A stretch of DNA of 64,000 nucleotides, from contig NZ_LNQS01000001.1 of the NCBI RefSeq assembly GCF_001513785.1, forward strand, positions 1,488,001-1,552,000, written 5' to 3'. Under the pieces are notes generated by a model that did not search any database, was not told where the DNA came from, and worked only from the letters and a program-made list of their open reading frames with translations. Source of the stretch: Rheinheimera sp. EpRS3 (lineage in GTDB: Bacteria; Pseudomonadota; Gammaproteobacteria; Enterobacterales; Alteromonadaceae). Position numbers and translations under genes: made by a program. Below are positions 26,944-34,127 of the stretch, piece after piece. Numbering within the stretch: the stretch's first letter is position 1; each line of letters starts with the position of its first letter.

Positions 26944-27555
26944 ATGCTGGGATGGCAGCCTCTTAATCTTAAGGCGATAGCCGTTGGCTTAGGCCTGATA
27001 CTTTCTGTATTAGCAACGAACGTGGAGGCAGGTGTGTTTGGTTGGTTAAAAAGAACAGAAATTCAGTGGTCGCCTGAAATACACGGGGTTATAACCGAAC
27101 AAGGTCGACCAGTCGTAAATATGCGGGTAACACGCGAACTGTATTACCAAGATAAGAAATATTCTGATACCGCCACAACCAACGCTGACGGACAATTTTT
27201 CTTCACCAAAAAAACATTAAAGGTTAGGCGGGTTCTATTTGATGCAGCGATAGGTTTGGAGCTAATAGTCAAGCATCCAGAAACTGATAACACAGATTCC
27301 ATTTTTGATATTCGAACTCTGAACCACTTAGGCTGGGAAAGTCTTGATAGAGTCATGGCGGATATGCGCTGTGAACTTCCAGCGGAGAGAAAATATCATG
27401 AGCTAAAAACGCACGACATACACGACGCATTCGACGAACATTTTCACACTAAATGCTCTTTTCCAAGCGCCAAAGGTGCACTGTGGTCAGATGAGGAAAT
27501 AGAAGCAAAGCTGAAAGAGCTTGATCAAATGATTGAAAAACAGGAAGGATTCTGA
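26944..27555 (+). CDS. Exported protein, DUF6795-like, paired with a lipase
   Basis: About 203 residues from the ATG at 26944 (AGGA eight bases upstream). Residues 1-26 form a signal peptide (LKAIAVGLGLILSVLATNVEA). The following domain has the look of a DUF6795/carboxypeptidase-regulatory-like beta fold: HGVITEQGRPVVNMRVTREL, then TTNADGQFFF. Two Cys in the C-terminal half could form a disulfide. The stop is followed one base later by the lipase ATG, with the lipase ribosome-binding site inside this gene, so the two are coupled. A periplasmic partner encoded with a lipase fits an immunity or accessory protein, but this is inference. Family call is tentative. Confidence 0.65.
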   Translation: MLGWQPLNLKAIAVGLGLILSVLATNVEAGVFGWLKRTEIQWSPEIHGVITEQGRPVVNMRVTRELYYQDKKYSDTATTNADGQFFFTKKTLKVRRVLFDAAIGLELIVKHPETDNTDSIFDIRTLNHLGWESLDRVMADMRCELPAERKYHELKTHDIHDAFDEHFHTKCSFPSAKGALWSDEEIEAKLKELDQMIEKQEGF

Positions 27556-27556
27556 A

Positions 27557-28720
27557 ATGCAAAGATCTTTACCACCACAAACTGCAGTATGGCTTGCAAG
27601 ATCACCTTACGAAGCACAAAAACTGAAAGCTGGGCAACACTTTACACCTACCCACAAACCTGTAACACAGTATTTTGATTTTGACCAAACAGGCGGTGTA
27701 ATCCACGGCACTTCAGGCAGCGTGATTTCTAAGATATTTAACAATACTACAGGCTTCGCTATTGTCGGTAAGGGTAAAAATCACTTTGCTGGTGATGTTG
27801 CATTAGGAATTCGCGGCACCGATATGACAAGTGGCCGAGACTGGTTCAGTAATGCGAACGCTAGTTTAGCCATAGCTGACAATAAAAGCGCGGTGCATTC
27901 GGGGTTTCAAAAAGTATTCAAAAGTATGCAACCGGCGTTGGAGAAGCAACTTGCTCCGTTACTCAATACCAACAGTAACGGTATAGTGCACTGTGCCGGC
28001 CATAGCTTAGGCGGGGCTCTGGCAAGCCTTGCAGCCATTTGGATTAAGCAACGTTTCGGGAATCGCGTTGCCCTTTACACCTATGGCGCACCAAGGGTAG
28101 GTTTAAACGACTTTGCGCTCAAGTCTTCGGGCAGTATTGACAGTATTTATCGCTGTTTGCATGGCGATGATCCTGTACCGATGGTGCCGGTATGGCCGTT
28201 CTATCATGCTCCGCTAAATGGTAGTAGCGTACTGCTAACGGCGGCAACGGGTATTAAGGTTTCGTCGCACTCGATGATGGAAAATCCAGGTTATGTCATA
28301 ACATCGCGGGGTCAATGGGAAAATTTGCAACGACGGGGCGATGTAGTTAAAGCTGTACGTCTGTTTTACGACCGCCGATTTGAATGCAGCTTCAGCACTC
28401 ACTGGCAAGAGAGGCTAAGTCACGCTCTGATTACTTTGTTAAAAGATGCGGGCATGTTAACTGCGATATCTGTGCAAATGACTATTGGCGGAATCATGAC
28501 CTTTTATGATGTTCTGGCTTTAGCAGTAGAAAAAATTGCGAACTTAAGCAGCCAGTTTGCTGAGCAAGTTAAAGGCTTGCTGGGCCATATGTTGGTATTT
28601 GCCGGTAAAGTGACCACAGCGGTTACTGAGCTTACTGTCCGCTTTATTCGATGGGTGTTTAAGATAACACTGGAAGCAATGTATCGCGTGGCTCGCAAAG
28701 CGATTGAGATGGTAAGCTGA
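27557..28720 (+). CDS. Class 3 lipase family protein with hydrophobic C-terminal tail
   Basis: A 387-residue alpha/beta hydrolase of the fungal-lipase (Lipase_3) family; start set at 27557 by AGGAAGGA. The nucleophile elbow is GHSLGGAL with Ser150; the acid is likely Asp205 in HGDDPVPMVP and the base His238 in SSHSM. No signal peptide is present. Residues ~295-387 are unusual: several amphipathic or hydrophobic helices (MLTAISVQMTIGGIMTFY, HMLVFAGKVTTAVTELTV) that may insert in membranes. Lack of a signal with an exported neighbour is the pattern of secreted antibacterial lipases and their immunity proteins; no type VI secretion gene is in the window, so this stays a hypothesis. Confidence 0.82.
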   Translation: MQRSLPPQTAVWLARSPYEAQKLKAGQHFTPTHKPVTQYFDFDQTGGVIHGTSGSVISKIFNNTTGFAIVGKGKNHFAGDVALGIRGTDMTSGRDWFSNANASLAIADNKSAVHSGFQKVFKSMQPALEKQLAPLLNTNSNGIVHCAGHSLGGALASLAAIWIKQRFGNRVALYTYGAPRVGLNDFALKSSGSIDSIYRCLHGDDPVPMVPVWPFYHAPLNGSSVLLTAATGIKVSSHSMMENPGYVITSRGQWENLQRRGDVVKAVRLFYDRRFECSFSTHWQERLSHALITLLKDAGMLTAISVQMTIGGIMTFYDVLALAVEKIANLSSQFAEQVKGLLGHMLVFAGKVTTAVTELTVRFIRWVFKITLEAMYRVARKAIEMVS

Positions 28721-28974
28721 ATTCGCACAAATCCTTGATGATGCAAAAGCCACATTTTGGTTTTGTAAAATTACCCTGTTGTTTAAACAGATGCCAGCCT
28801 TTGACTCATGTCGGGATATTTTTCGACCAGCTTAATCAAAACAGCCGCTTGGCCCTGGCATGATTTCACACTTATGATTGCACCTCACTGTCAGGCACGA
28901 TACCTAACTATAGAAGGTGTCTACTGATCATGGGTAACTCGGCCATCTAACGTCTTAACTAATAGGTAAAATCA

Positions 28975-29664
28975 ATGAGATTGAGAGGTATCCATAACTG
29001 CTTAAGAAAAAATGCGACTCTTGTAAATGTGTACTGTGTAGGTCTGATGACAGCAATTTTTTCAATTACACAATTGCTTTCAACTGTTAAGAAAAATAGG
29101 TATGACGAAATTAAAAGTATTCCCCAAATAGAAATTTTTAGGCGTAGTGACTTATCTGGAGATTACATTGAAGTCGTGAACCGGGGCGGAGAAGCATTCA
29201 ATGTCGTTGGTAAAGTCGCAACATTTCTCCAAGTCCAGGCTAACCTATCACCAGTCCCTTCTCAGGGAATGTTCTATGTTCCGGCATATTTTAGTCGCCC
29301 TAAAATGTTGAACAGCCCGGAAATGCAAGTGATCTTGCAATCCGCTAGTGCAAGATCGCATGAGGTTCAAGATGGCCAATGGCTTCAATTTGCAGTAGAT
29401 ATGACTAAAGATGGCTATCCATCAGCAGGTAGTTTATCGCATTTCATTAGTCTTGAGTATTTTGACATTTTTGGAAAAGAATACAAACGATGCTACTCGC
29501 TTCGAAATCCTGGTCTACCTGCATCTGAAAACGACTCCAAATGTGAACTTGTAGACATTCTTTACATCATGGAGAACTATAAATGGTTGGAGAGAAACGA
29601 GGAACCACACTCTTTTGCAAAGAGTTGGGTGAAATCTGAATTTGAAAACAAGCGCTCTGAATAA
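28975..29664 (+). CDS. Hypothetical single-pass membrane protein
   Basis: A 229-residue protein I cannot assign. One hydrophobic segment (VNVYCVGLMTAIFSITQLL, residues ~18-36) is likely a signal anchor, leaving a soluble ~190-residue domain with several aromatic and acidic residues (SGDYIEVVNRGGEAFNVVG looks like a small beta domain). The 254 bases before it contain no other gene. AT-rich composition matches the rest of the island. It lies between the lipase pair and repeat copy B. Confidence 0.6.
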   Translation: MRLRGIHNCLRKNATLVNVYCVGLMTAIFSITQLLSTVKKNRYDEIKSIPQIEIFRRSDLSGDYIEVVNRGGEAFNVVGKVATFLQVQANLSPVPSQGMFYVPAYFSRPKMLNSPEMQVILQSASARSHEVQDGQWLQFAVDMTKDGYPSAGSLSHFISLEYFDIFGKEYKRCYSLRNPGLPASENDSKCELVDILYIMENYKWLERNEEPHSFAKSWVKSEFENKRSE

Positions 29665-29755
29665 ATAATTTAAAATTGATAAAGCCAACACAGTGGTTGA
29701 TATTACAGTAGTCAAGCGCAGAGGTAAGCAATCTACACGTTCATTAGAACAGACG

Positions 29756-29857
29756 GAAAAAAGGGGGGAGCTAATAATCGCAATTTTACTTCAAGCAACT
29801 GAAATGTAAATCATTAGTCAGAATATGTCTGTAATTGTCTCTGCCCCCTTTTTCTAG
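29756..29857 (-). mobile_element. MITE/REP-like element, copy B (inverted relative to copy A)
   Basis: Its reverse complement aligns with copy A end to end: AAAAAGGGGGCAGAG, the shared ATTTCAGTTGCTTGAA core and TTATTAGCTCC near the far tip. Internal identity is lower, so the copies are not recent twins. It abuts the transposase remnant. Confidence 0.75.
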
Positions 29858-30097
29858 ACAGCGAAGCAGGTAAACAAATATACAGCCCCCGTATGTCAGT
29901 AGTAATGATGGTGTTAGGCAATATTGGTACGAATATAGGGCTTGAGCAGTTTAGCTTGTATGGTAAAACCAAGGTGCAGGTAATGGCAGCTGTATTGTAT
30001 AGTGCAAAATATGGCGAAGGTAAGCCGGTACGGTAAATTAGAAAGATGCGAATATCACTCAGAGGCGTCTGATAAACAGCTGGTTTTACTTAAATAG
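29857..30097 (+). pseudogene. Degraded transposase C terminus (IS1182-like)
   Basis: Conceptual translation from about 29857 gives a tail containing PRMSVVMMVLGNIG, then NIGLEQFSLYGKTKVQ; shifting one frame at about 29974 continues WQLYCIVQNMAKV and ends at the TAG at 30095. The order R/LYG-K-KVQ...W.LYC.V.N..K is the C-terminal end of IS1182-type DDE transposases. The frameshift and loss of everything upstream show it is dead. Family assignment is from motif memory. Confidence 0.6.
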
Positions 30098-30144
30098 CAC
30101 CAAAGATATCTTGTCTTGAAATTTCTGTCAGAAACATGCAGAGT

Positions 30145-30221
30145 TGCTAACAAATCATAAACAGAATAGCCGGGATGGAAATGCTGTGTGGGAAGCAGGT
30201 TTTTATACAGGCTCGTTAGAG
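30145..30221 (+). other. Possible attC-like recombination site
   Basis: CTAACAAATCATAAAC at the left and ATACAGGCTCGTTAGAG at the right are complementary at their tips (CTAAC/GTTAG), 77 bases apart, and the right tip lies 13 bases before the TIR-like gene start, as R' core sites do in integron cassettes. The inner L boxes pair poorly and no integrase is in the window, so the call is tentative. Confidence 0.35.
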
Positions 30222-30234
30222 GTCAACCAAACCA

Positions 30235-31011
30235 ATGAATGAAACAGGGCAGCATATCGATGAACTAATAACCGAAGGCAAGCGGTTAGAACCTCATGGC
30301 AATTCCACTTTTGAAGGTTATAACAGTGATATGCAATCTGAGTATCTAGCATGGAGATTGCAGTCCCTAGAAGCACTTCGGGAATGTGGCCCATCTACGA
30401 ATCAAGCCCTTCGAGAAATCGAGCAAGATAACCACAGTCCGTATTTCTACAATAAATCTGTTTCCCAACTCCTTGGTGCGTTATCAGCAGCTAAAGCGTT
30501 GTTACTTCGGCAAGAATCAAGGAAAGCAACTCGGGTTTTGAAATCTGATGGCCAAGAGACTTCGTCAAACAAAGTTTTCGTGGTTCATGGGCATGACGAA
30601 ACACTGCTCAACCAAGTCGCCCGATACCTGGAGAAACTTCAAATTGAACCTGTAATACTGTTTGAACAGCCAGGCAAAGGCCAAACAATCATTGAAAAAC
30701 TAGAATCCAATTCAAATGTAAGCTTCGCAATCGTTCTCTTCACCCCTGATGATACCGGCGGAAAAGCCGCTGATGGTTCGGTCGCTCATAAGCCACGAGC
30801 TAGGCAAAATGTAGTGCTCGAGCTGGGCTATTTTTTGGGGAGGTTGTCCCGCTCGAAAGTGGCAGTGTTATATGATCCATCGGTTGAACTTCCATCTGAC
30901 TATCATGGAGTAGAATACCTTCGAATTGATGCAGAAGGTGCATGGAAATTGAAGCTTGCAGCTGAGCTGAAAGCTGGTGGGATTGAACTTGATATGAATC
31001 GCGCTATTTAA
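30235..31011 (+). CDS. TIR-like nucleotide-binding protein (CAP12/Pycsar-effector TIR family)
   Basis: A 258-residue soluble protein. Residues 1-95 are a mostly helical N-terminal domain (FEGYNSDMQSEYLAWRLQSLEAL). Residues ~112-255 are the TIR-like domain of the predicted nucleotide-binding family PF10137: KVFVVHGHDE opens the fold, PGKGQTIIEKLE forms a loop, and RARQNVVLELGYFLGRL carries Glu196, the likely NAD+-cleaving residue. Homologous domains are effectors in CBASS (Cap12) and Pycsar anti-phage systems, killing infected cells by NAD+ depletion. No cyclase is adjacent, so this is either a stand-alone defence gene or a relic. The close GTTAGAG upstream suggests movement as a gene cassette. 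Confidence 0.85.
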   Translation: MNETGQHIDELITEGKRLEPHGNSTFEGYNSDMQSEYLAWRLQSLEALRECGPSTNQALREIEQDNHSPYFYNKSVSQLLGALSAAKALLLRQESRKATRVLKSDGQETSSNKVFVVHGHDETLLNQVARYLEKLQIEPVILFEQPGKGQTIIEKLESNSNVSFAIVLFTPDDTGGKAADGSVAHKPRARQNVVLELGYFLGRLSRSKVAVLYDPSVELPSDYHGVEYLRIDAEGAWKLKLAAELKAGGIELDMNRAI

Positions 31012-31133
31012 TCTCAAACAGGCGGCTGCTATCGCTCCTTGTTTGCGGAAACTGCCTTTTCGTGGTTACACTGCTAAGTCCATCCCTAAAGCAGCGCGTT
31101 TACGTCCGCGATTTGATCATAGTAGCGGTTTTA

Positions 31134-31375
31134 TTATTCAGTCTTCTCTTTAAACTCACACAAATCTTCAATAAGGCAGTTGCCGCAGCGCGGTTTGCGC
31201 GCTACGCAGGTGTAGCGGCCGTGTAGGATTAGCCAATGGTGCAGGTCGAGTTTAAACTCACTTGGCACCACCTTAAGTAATTTGTGTTCTACCTCGCCGA
31301 CATTTTTACCCGGTGCCAGCTTAGTGCGGTTTGATACGCGAAAAATATGCGTATCTACCGCTATGGTAGGCCAAT
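31134..31375 (-). pseudogene. Truncated duplicate of the nth 3' end
   Basis: About 242 bases reproduce the last ~80 codons of endonuclease III, from WPTIAVDTHIFRVSN through CGNCLIEDLCEFKEKTE and a TAA stop. Compared with the intact nth at 35339-35580 I count about 30 differences, or roughly 88% identity, nearly all synonymous. Homology ends sharply after the Trp codon at about 31375. It has no start and cannot function. It is too diverged to be a recent tandem duplication and marks an integration or recombination junction. Confidence 0.92.
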
Positions 31376-31410
31376 CAACAATCGTAAAAGGTTACTGCGC
31401 GAGCCGTAAA

Positions 31411-32316
31411 TTAGCTTTGGTGATTGTCACGATATCTTATGGCTTCTACGAACGCCATAAAAGCCGGTGAAGCTTGCCTGCGGTTGGGATAATACAAATG
31501 GAAACCCTGAAAATAGGGGCTCCAATCTGTTACTACCGCTTTAAGTCTGCCATCGGCCAGATAAGGTGCTGCCAAAGGTTCTGGCACATAAGCCAGTCCG
31601 ATGCCATCCAGTGCCGCATTGAGTACATGCATAATGCTATTGAATACGAGTTGGCCTTCAACTTTAACTGTAAAGGCTCGCCCTTGCTTTTCAAATTCCC
31701 ACGCATAAATTGCACCTGCTATGCGGTGACGAATATTAATACACGAATGCTCTGTTAGCTCATAAGGAGTGGCGGGTGCTGATTGTCGCGCAAAGTAAGC
31801 CGGCGAGCCAACTACGATAAGCCGCCAGTCCGGGCCAATGCGCACAGCAATCATATCTTTGCTGATATCTTCCCCTAAACGAATACCGGCATCAAAACGC
31901 GCTTCAACCACATTGGTAAAGCCGTAGTCGACGTACAGCTCAAGTTTGATATCCGGGTAGTCCTGCAAAAATGCTGTTAGCTTCGGGCGCAGATGCAGTT
32001 CTATCTGATCATCAGTGCAGCTAATGCGCAGTGTTCCTTTAGGTTTATCGCGTAATTCACCCAAGGCATCCAGTTCAGCATCAATTTGTTCAAACAGCGG
32101 TGCTACCGATTCAAACAAACGCACACCAGCTTCTGTCATAGACACATTACGTGTAGTTCGGGTTAATAACCGAACCCCGAGTTTTTCTTCCAGGTTACGG
32201 ATGGTGTGGCTTAGTGCAGATGGGGTAACGCGCAACCCGGCCGCCGCTTTGGTAAAGCTCTGGTGTTGTGCTACGGCCAGAAAAGCCTGCAGGTCATTCA
32301 TTTTGCTGTTTGCCAT
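31411..32316 (-). CDS. LysR family transcriptional regulator
   Basis: A 301-residue regulator: an N-terminal winged helix (MNDLQAFLAVAQHQSFTKAAAGLRVTPSALSHTIRNLEEKLGV in outline, residues ~6-48) followed by a periplasmic-binding-like effector domain. It is divergent from the MFS exporter gene across about 100 bases, the usual LysR arrangement, so it probably controls that unit. The inducer is unknown. It ends some 35 bases from the stranded nth fragment. Confidence 0.93.
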   Translation of the reverse strand: MANSKMNDLQAFLAVAQHQSFTKAAAGLRVTPSALSHTIRNLEEKLGVRLLTRTTRNVSMTEAGVRLFESVAPLFEQIDAELDALGELRDKPKGTLRISCTDDQIELHLRPKLTAFLQDYPDIKLELYVDYGFTNVVEARFDAGIRLGEDISKDMIAVRIGPDWRLIVVGSPAYFARQSAPATPYELTEHSCINIRHRIAGAIYAWEFEKQGRAFTVKVEGQLVFNSIMHVLNAALDGIGLAYVPEPLAAPYLADGRLKAVVTDWSPYFQGFHLYYPNRRQASPAFMAFVEAIRYRDNHQS

Positions 32317-32420
32317 TGCTGAATTTTTCTCACAACTACATCAATATTATGCCTACTAATCAAATAGTCGCCTGTCTGTCAATATAACAAGGTGTTTTTA
32401 GCCTTGAAAAGTGTAATTCG

Positions 32421-33617
32421 ATGACAGTTGCTGTAACTGATATGCCACGAGATAACGTAAAACCCGCTTACTGGAGTGGTGTATTTGCTATGACATTATG
32501 TGTGTTCGCGCTGATTGCCTCAGAGTTTCTGCCGGTTAGCTTGCTTACGCCATTGGCAGCCGACTTAAGCGTAACCGAAGGCATGGCCGGACAGGGTATC
32601 GCTATTTCCGGCGCTTTTGCTGTATTAACCAGCCTGTTTATTCCGCTGTTGGCAGGCAATTTAGATCGCAAAACCCTGCTGCTGGCGCTGACGGCGTTAA
32701 TGGGGGCATCCGGAGCCATTGTTGCCCTGGCTCCGGGTTATGGCATTTACATGTTGGGGCGTGCACTGCTTGGCGTTGTGATAGGCGGATTTTGGTCGAT
32801 GTCTGCGGCTATTGCTATCCGGCTGGTGCCGTCTGAAAAAGTGCCCCGCGCTCTGGCGATTTTTAACAGTGGTAATGCGTTAGCCGCCGTAATTGCTGTG
32901 CCGTTGGGAGCCTATTTAGGCGCGGTGATAGGCTGGCGCGGTGCCTTTCTCTGTCTGGTGCCGGTTGCGGCCATCGCTTTTGTCTGGCAATGGCTTAGTT
33001 TACCAGCCATGCCGGTAGCATCAGCTGTTCGCGGTCCTGCTAATGTATTTAGGCTGTTGAAACAGCCTTTGCATCTGCTTGGTATGCTGGCGGTTGGCAT
33101 GTTCTTTATGGGCCAGTTTGCTTTGTTCACTTTTATTCGTCCCTTTCTGGAAACGGTTACCGCAGTGGCTGTGCCAACACTTTCAGCTATGTTCTTCGTG
33201 CTGGGTATTGCAGGCTTAATTGGCACCGTGTTTATCGGTGGATTGCTGCAGCGCAATCTGTACCGGATGTTGATCGTGATGCCGTTATTAATGGCAGTAA
33301 CCGCCTTAGCGCTGATCGCTTTTGGAAGCTCAGTGGCTGCAGTGTTCGTCCTGCTGGGATTTTGGGGCTTGGTCGCCACCGCCGCACCTGTCGGGTGGTG
33401 GGCCTGGTTGGCTAAATCGGTGCCACAAAACGCCGAAGCAGGCGGCGGCCTGATGGTTGCCGTGATCCAATTAGCCATTGCTGTGGGTTCAACTATGGGT
33501 GGGGTGCTTTTTGATGCCGGTGGTTATCAAATCGCATTTGTGGCAAGTGCACTGCTATTACTGCTCGCTGCTGTACTGGCTGCGCTAACTGCGCGCAGAG
33601 CTGTCACTTTGCAATAA
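32421..33617 (+). CDS. MFS exporter, DHA1 family, NepI-like
   Basis: A 398-residue, 12-helix major facilitator. It resembles E. coli NepI (purine ribonucleoside exporter) in blocks such as ASEFLPVSLLTPLAADL, GRALLGVVIGGFWSMSAAIAIRLVPSEKVPRAL and LGAYLGAVIGWRGAF, including the G-R-x-x-x-G-x-x-x-G motif of antiporters. Exported substrate could be a nucleoside analogue or drug. Divergent LysR regulation and two exported proteins downstream suggest a detoxification unit. Confidence 0.9.
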   Translation: MTVAVTDMPRDNVKPAYWSGVFAMTLCVFALIASEFLPVSLLTPLAADLSVTEGMAGQGIAISGAFAVLTSLFIPLLAGNLDRKTLLLALTALMGASGAIVALAPGYGIYMLGRALLGVVIGGFWSMSAAIAIRLVPSEKVPRALAIFNSGNALAAVIAVPLGAYLGAVIGWRGAFLCLVPVAAIAFVWQWLSLPAMPVASAVRGPANVFRLLKQPLHLLGMLAVGMFFMGQFALFTFIRPFLETVTAVAVPTLSAMFFVLGIAGLIGTVFIGGLLQRNLYRMLIVMPLLMAVTALALIAFGSSVAAVFVLLGFWGLVATAAPVGWWAWLAKSVPQNAEAGGGLMVAVIQLAIAVGSTMGGVLFDAGGYQIAFVASALLLLLAAVLAALTARRAVTLQ

Positions 33618-33636
33618 ACGGCTGAGGGATAATTTC

Positions 33637-34110
33637 ATGAGCAACAGAAAGTGGTTTACGTTTATGTTGGCATTGGGTTCGGTCGCGCTGACCGTGGCGC
33701 TGACCGTGGCGCAGGCTGGCGCTACTCCTGCTAAGCATAAGGGGAATAACATGTATCAAATAAACATTACATTGGATGATGCCGTCATTACGGCCAGTCT
33801 TGATGACACCCCGACCGTGCGGGATTTTATCGCCCGGTTGCCAATGACGGTAAAACTTGAAGATTACGCCGCAACGGAAAAAATTACTTATCTGCCCCAT
33901 AAGCTGAACACTGAGGGCGCACCGGCCGGCGTTGATCCAGCTATTGGTGACATCGCCTACTACGCCCCCTGGGGCAATATTGCTATTTACTACAAAGATT
34001 TTGGTTACTCGCCTGGCCTGATCAAACTGGGTGAGATCACCAGTGGCATGGCACACCTTAAGTTTAGTGGTGCCAAACAGGCGACTATTGAACTTATCCA
34101 CACTAACTGA
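33637..34110 (+). CDS. Cyclophilin-like fold protein, exported form
   Basis: A 157-residue protein: signal peptide (residues 1-~30, containing a 12 bp tandem duplication read as ALTVALTVA) and a cyclophilin-like (Cyclophil_like2) domain with LPMTVKLEDYAATEKI, GDIAYYAPWGNIAIYYKDFGYS and GLIKLGEI. GAGGG lies before the 33637 ATG. A second strong site, AAGGGG, precedes an in-frame ATG at 33751, which would give a cytoplasmic version starting exactly at the domain. These proteins lack proven isomerase activity. They commonly travel with MFS exporters and small hydrolases. Confidence 0.88.
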   Translation: MSNRKWFTFMLALGSVALTVALTVAQAGATPAKHKGNNMYQINITLDDAVITASLDDTPTVRDFIARLPMTVKLEDYAATEKITYLPHKLNTEGAPAGVDPAIGDIAYYAPWGNIAIYYKDFGYSPGLIKLGEITSGMAHLKFSGAKQATIELIHTN

Positions 34111-34127
34111 CAAATGAGGAACATCGC

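Larger units (their letters stand above)
29665..30234. other. 570 bp gene-free stretch of mobile-element debris
   Basis: After about 90 unremarkable bases this interval holds repeat copy B, a decayed transposase tail and a possible recombination site, each listed separately. No intact coding gene is supported. Confidence 0.7.

Noticed and set aside
30235..31011. A complete CBASS or Pycsar system
   Set aside because: No nucleotide cyclase, Cap2/Cap3 or other partner gene flanks the TIR-like gene, so only an effector-like protein can be claimed.
25602..31133. Calling the island an integron
   Set aside because: No integrase gene, no complete attC with paired inner boxes, and several genes lack cassette spacing; only two genes show core-site-like flanks.
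31282..31470. A + strand small ORF opposite the nth fragment
   Set aside because: The same antisense frame appears opposite the intact nth, so it follows from the nth coding sequence and is not a gene.
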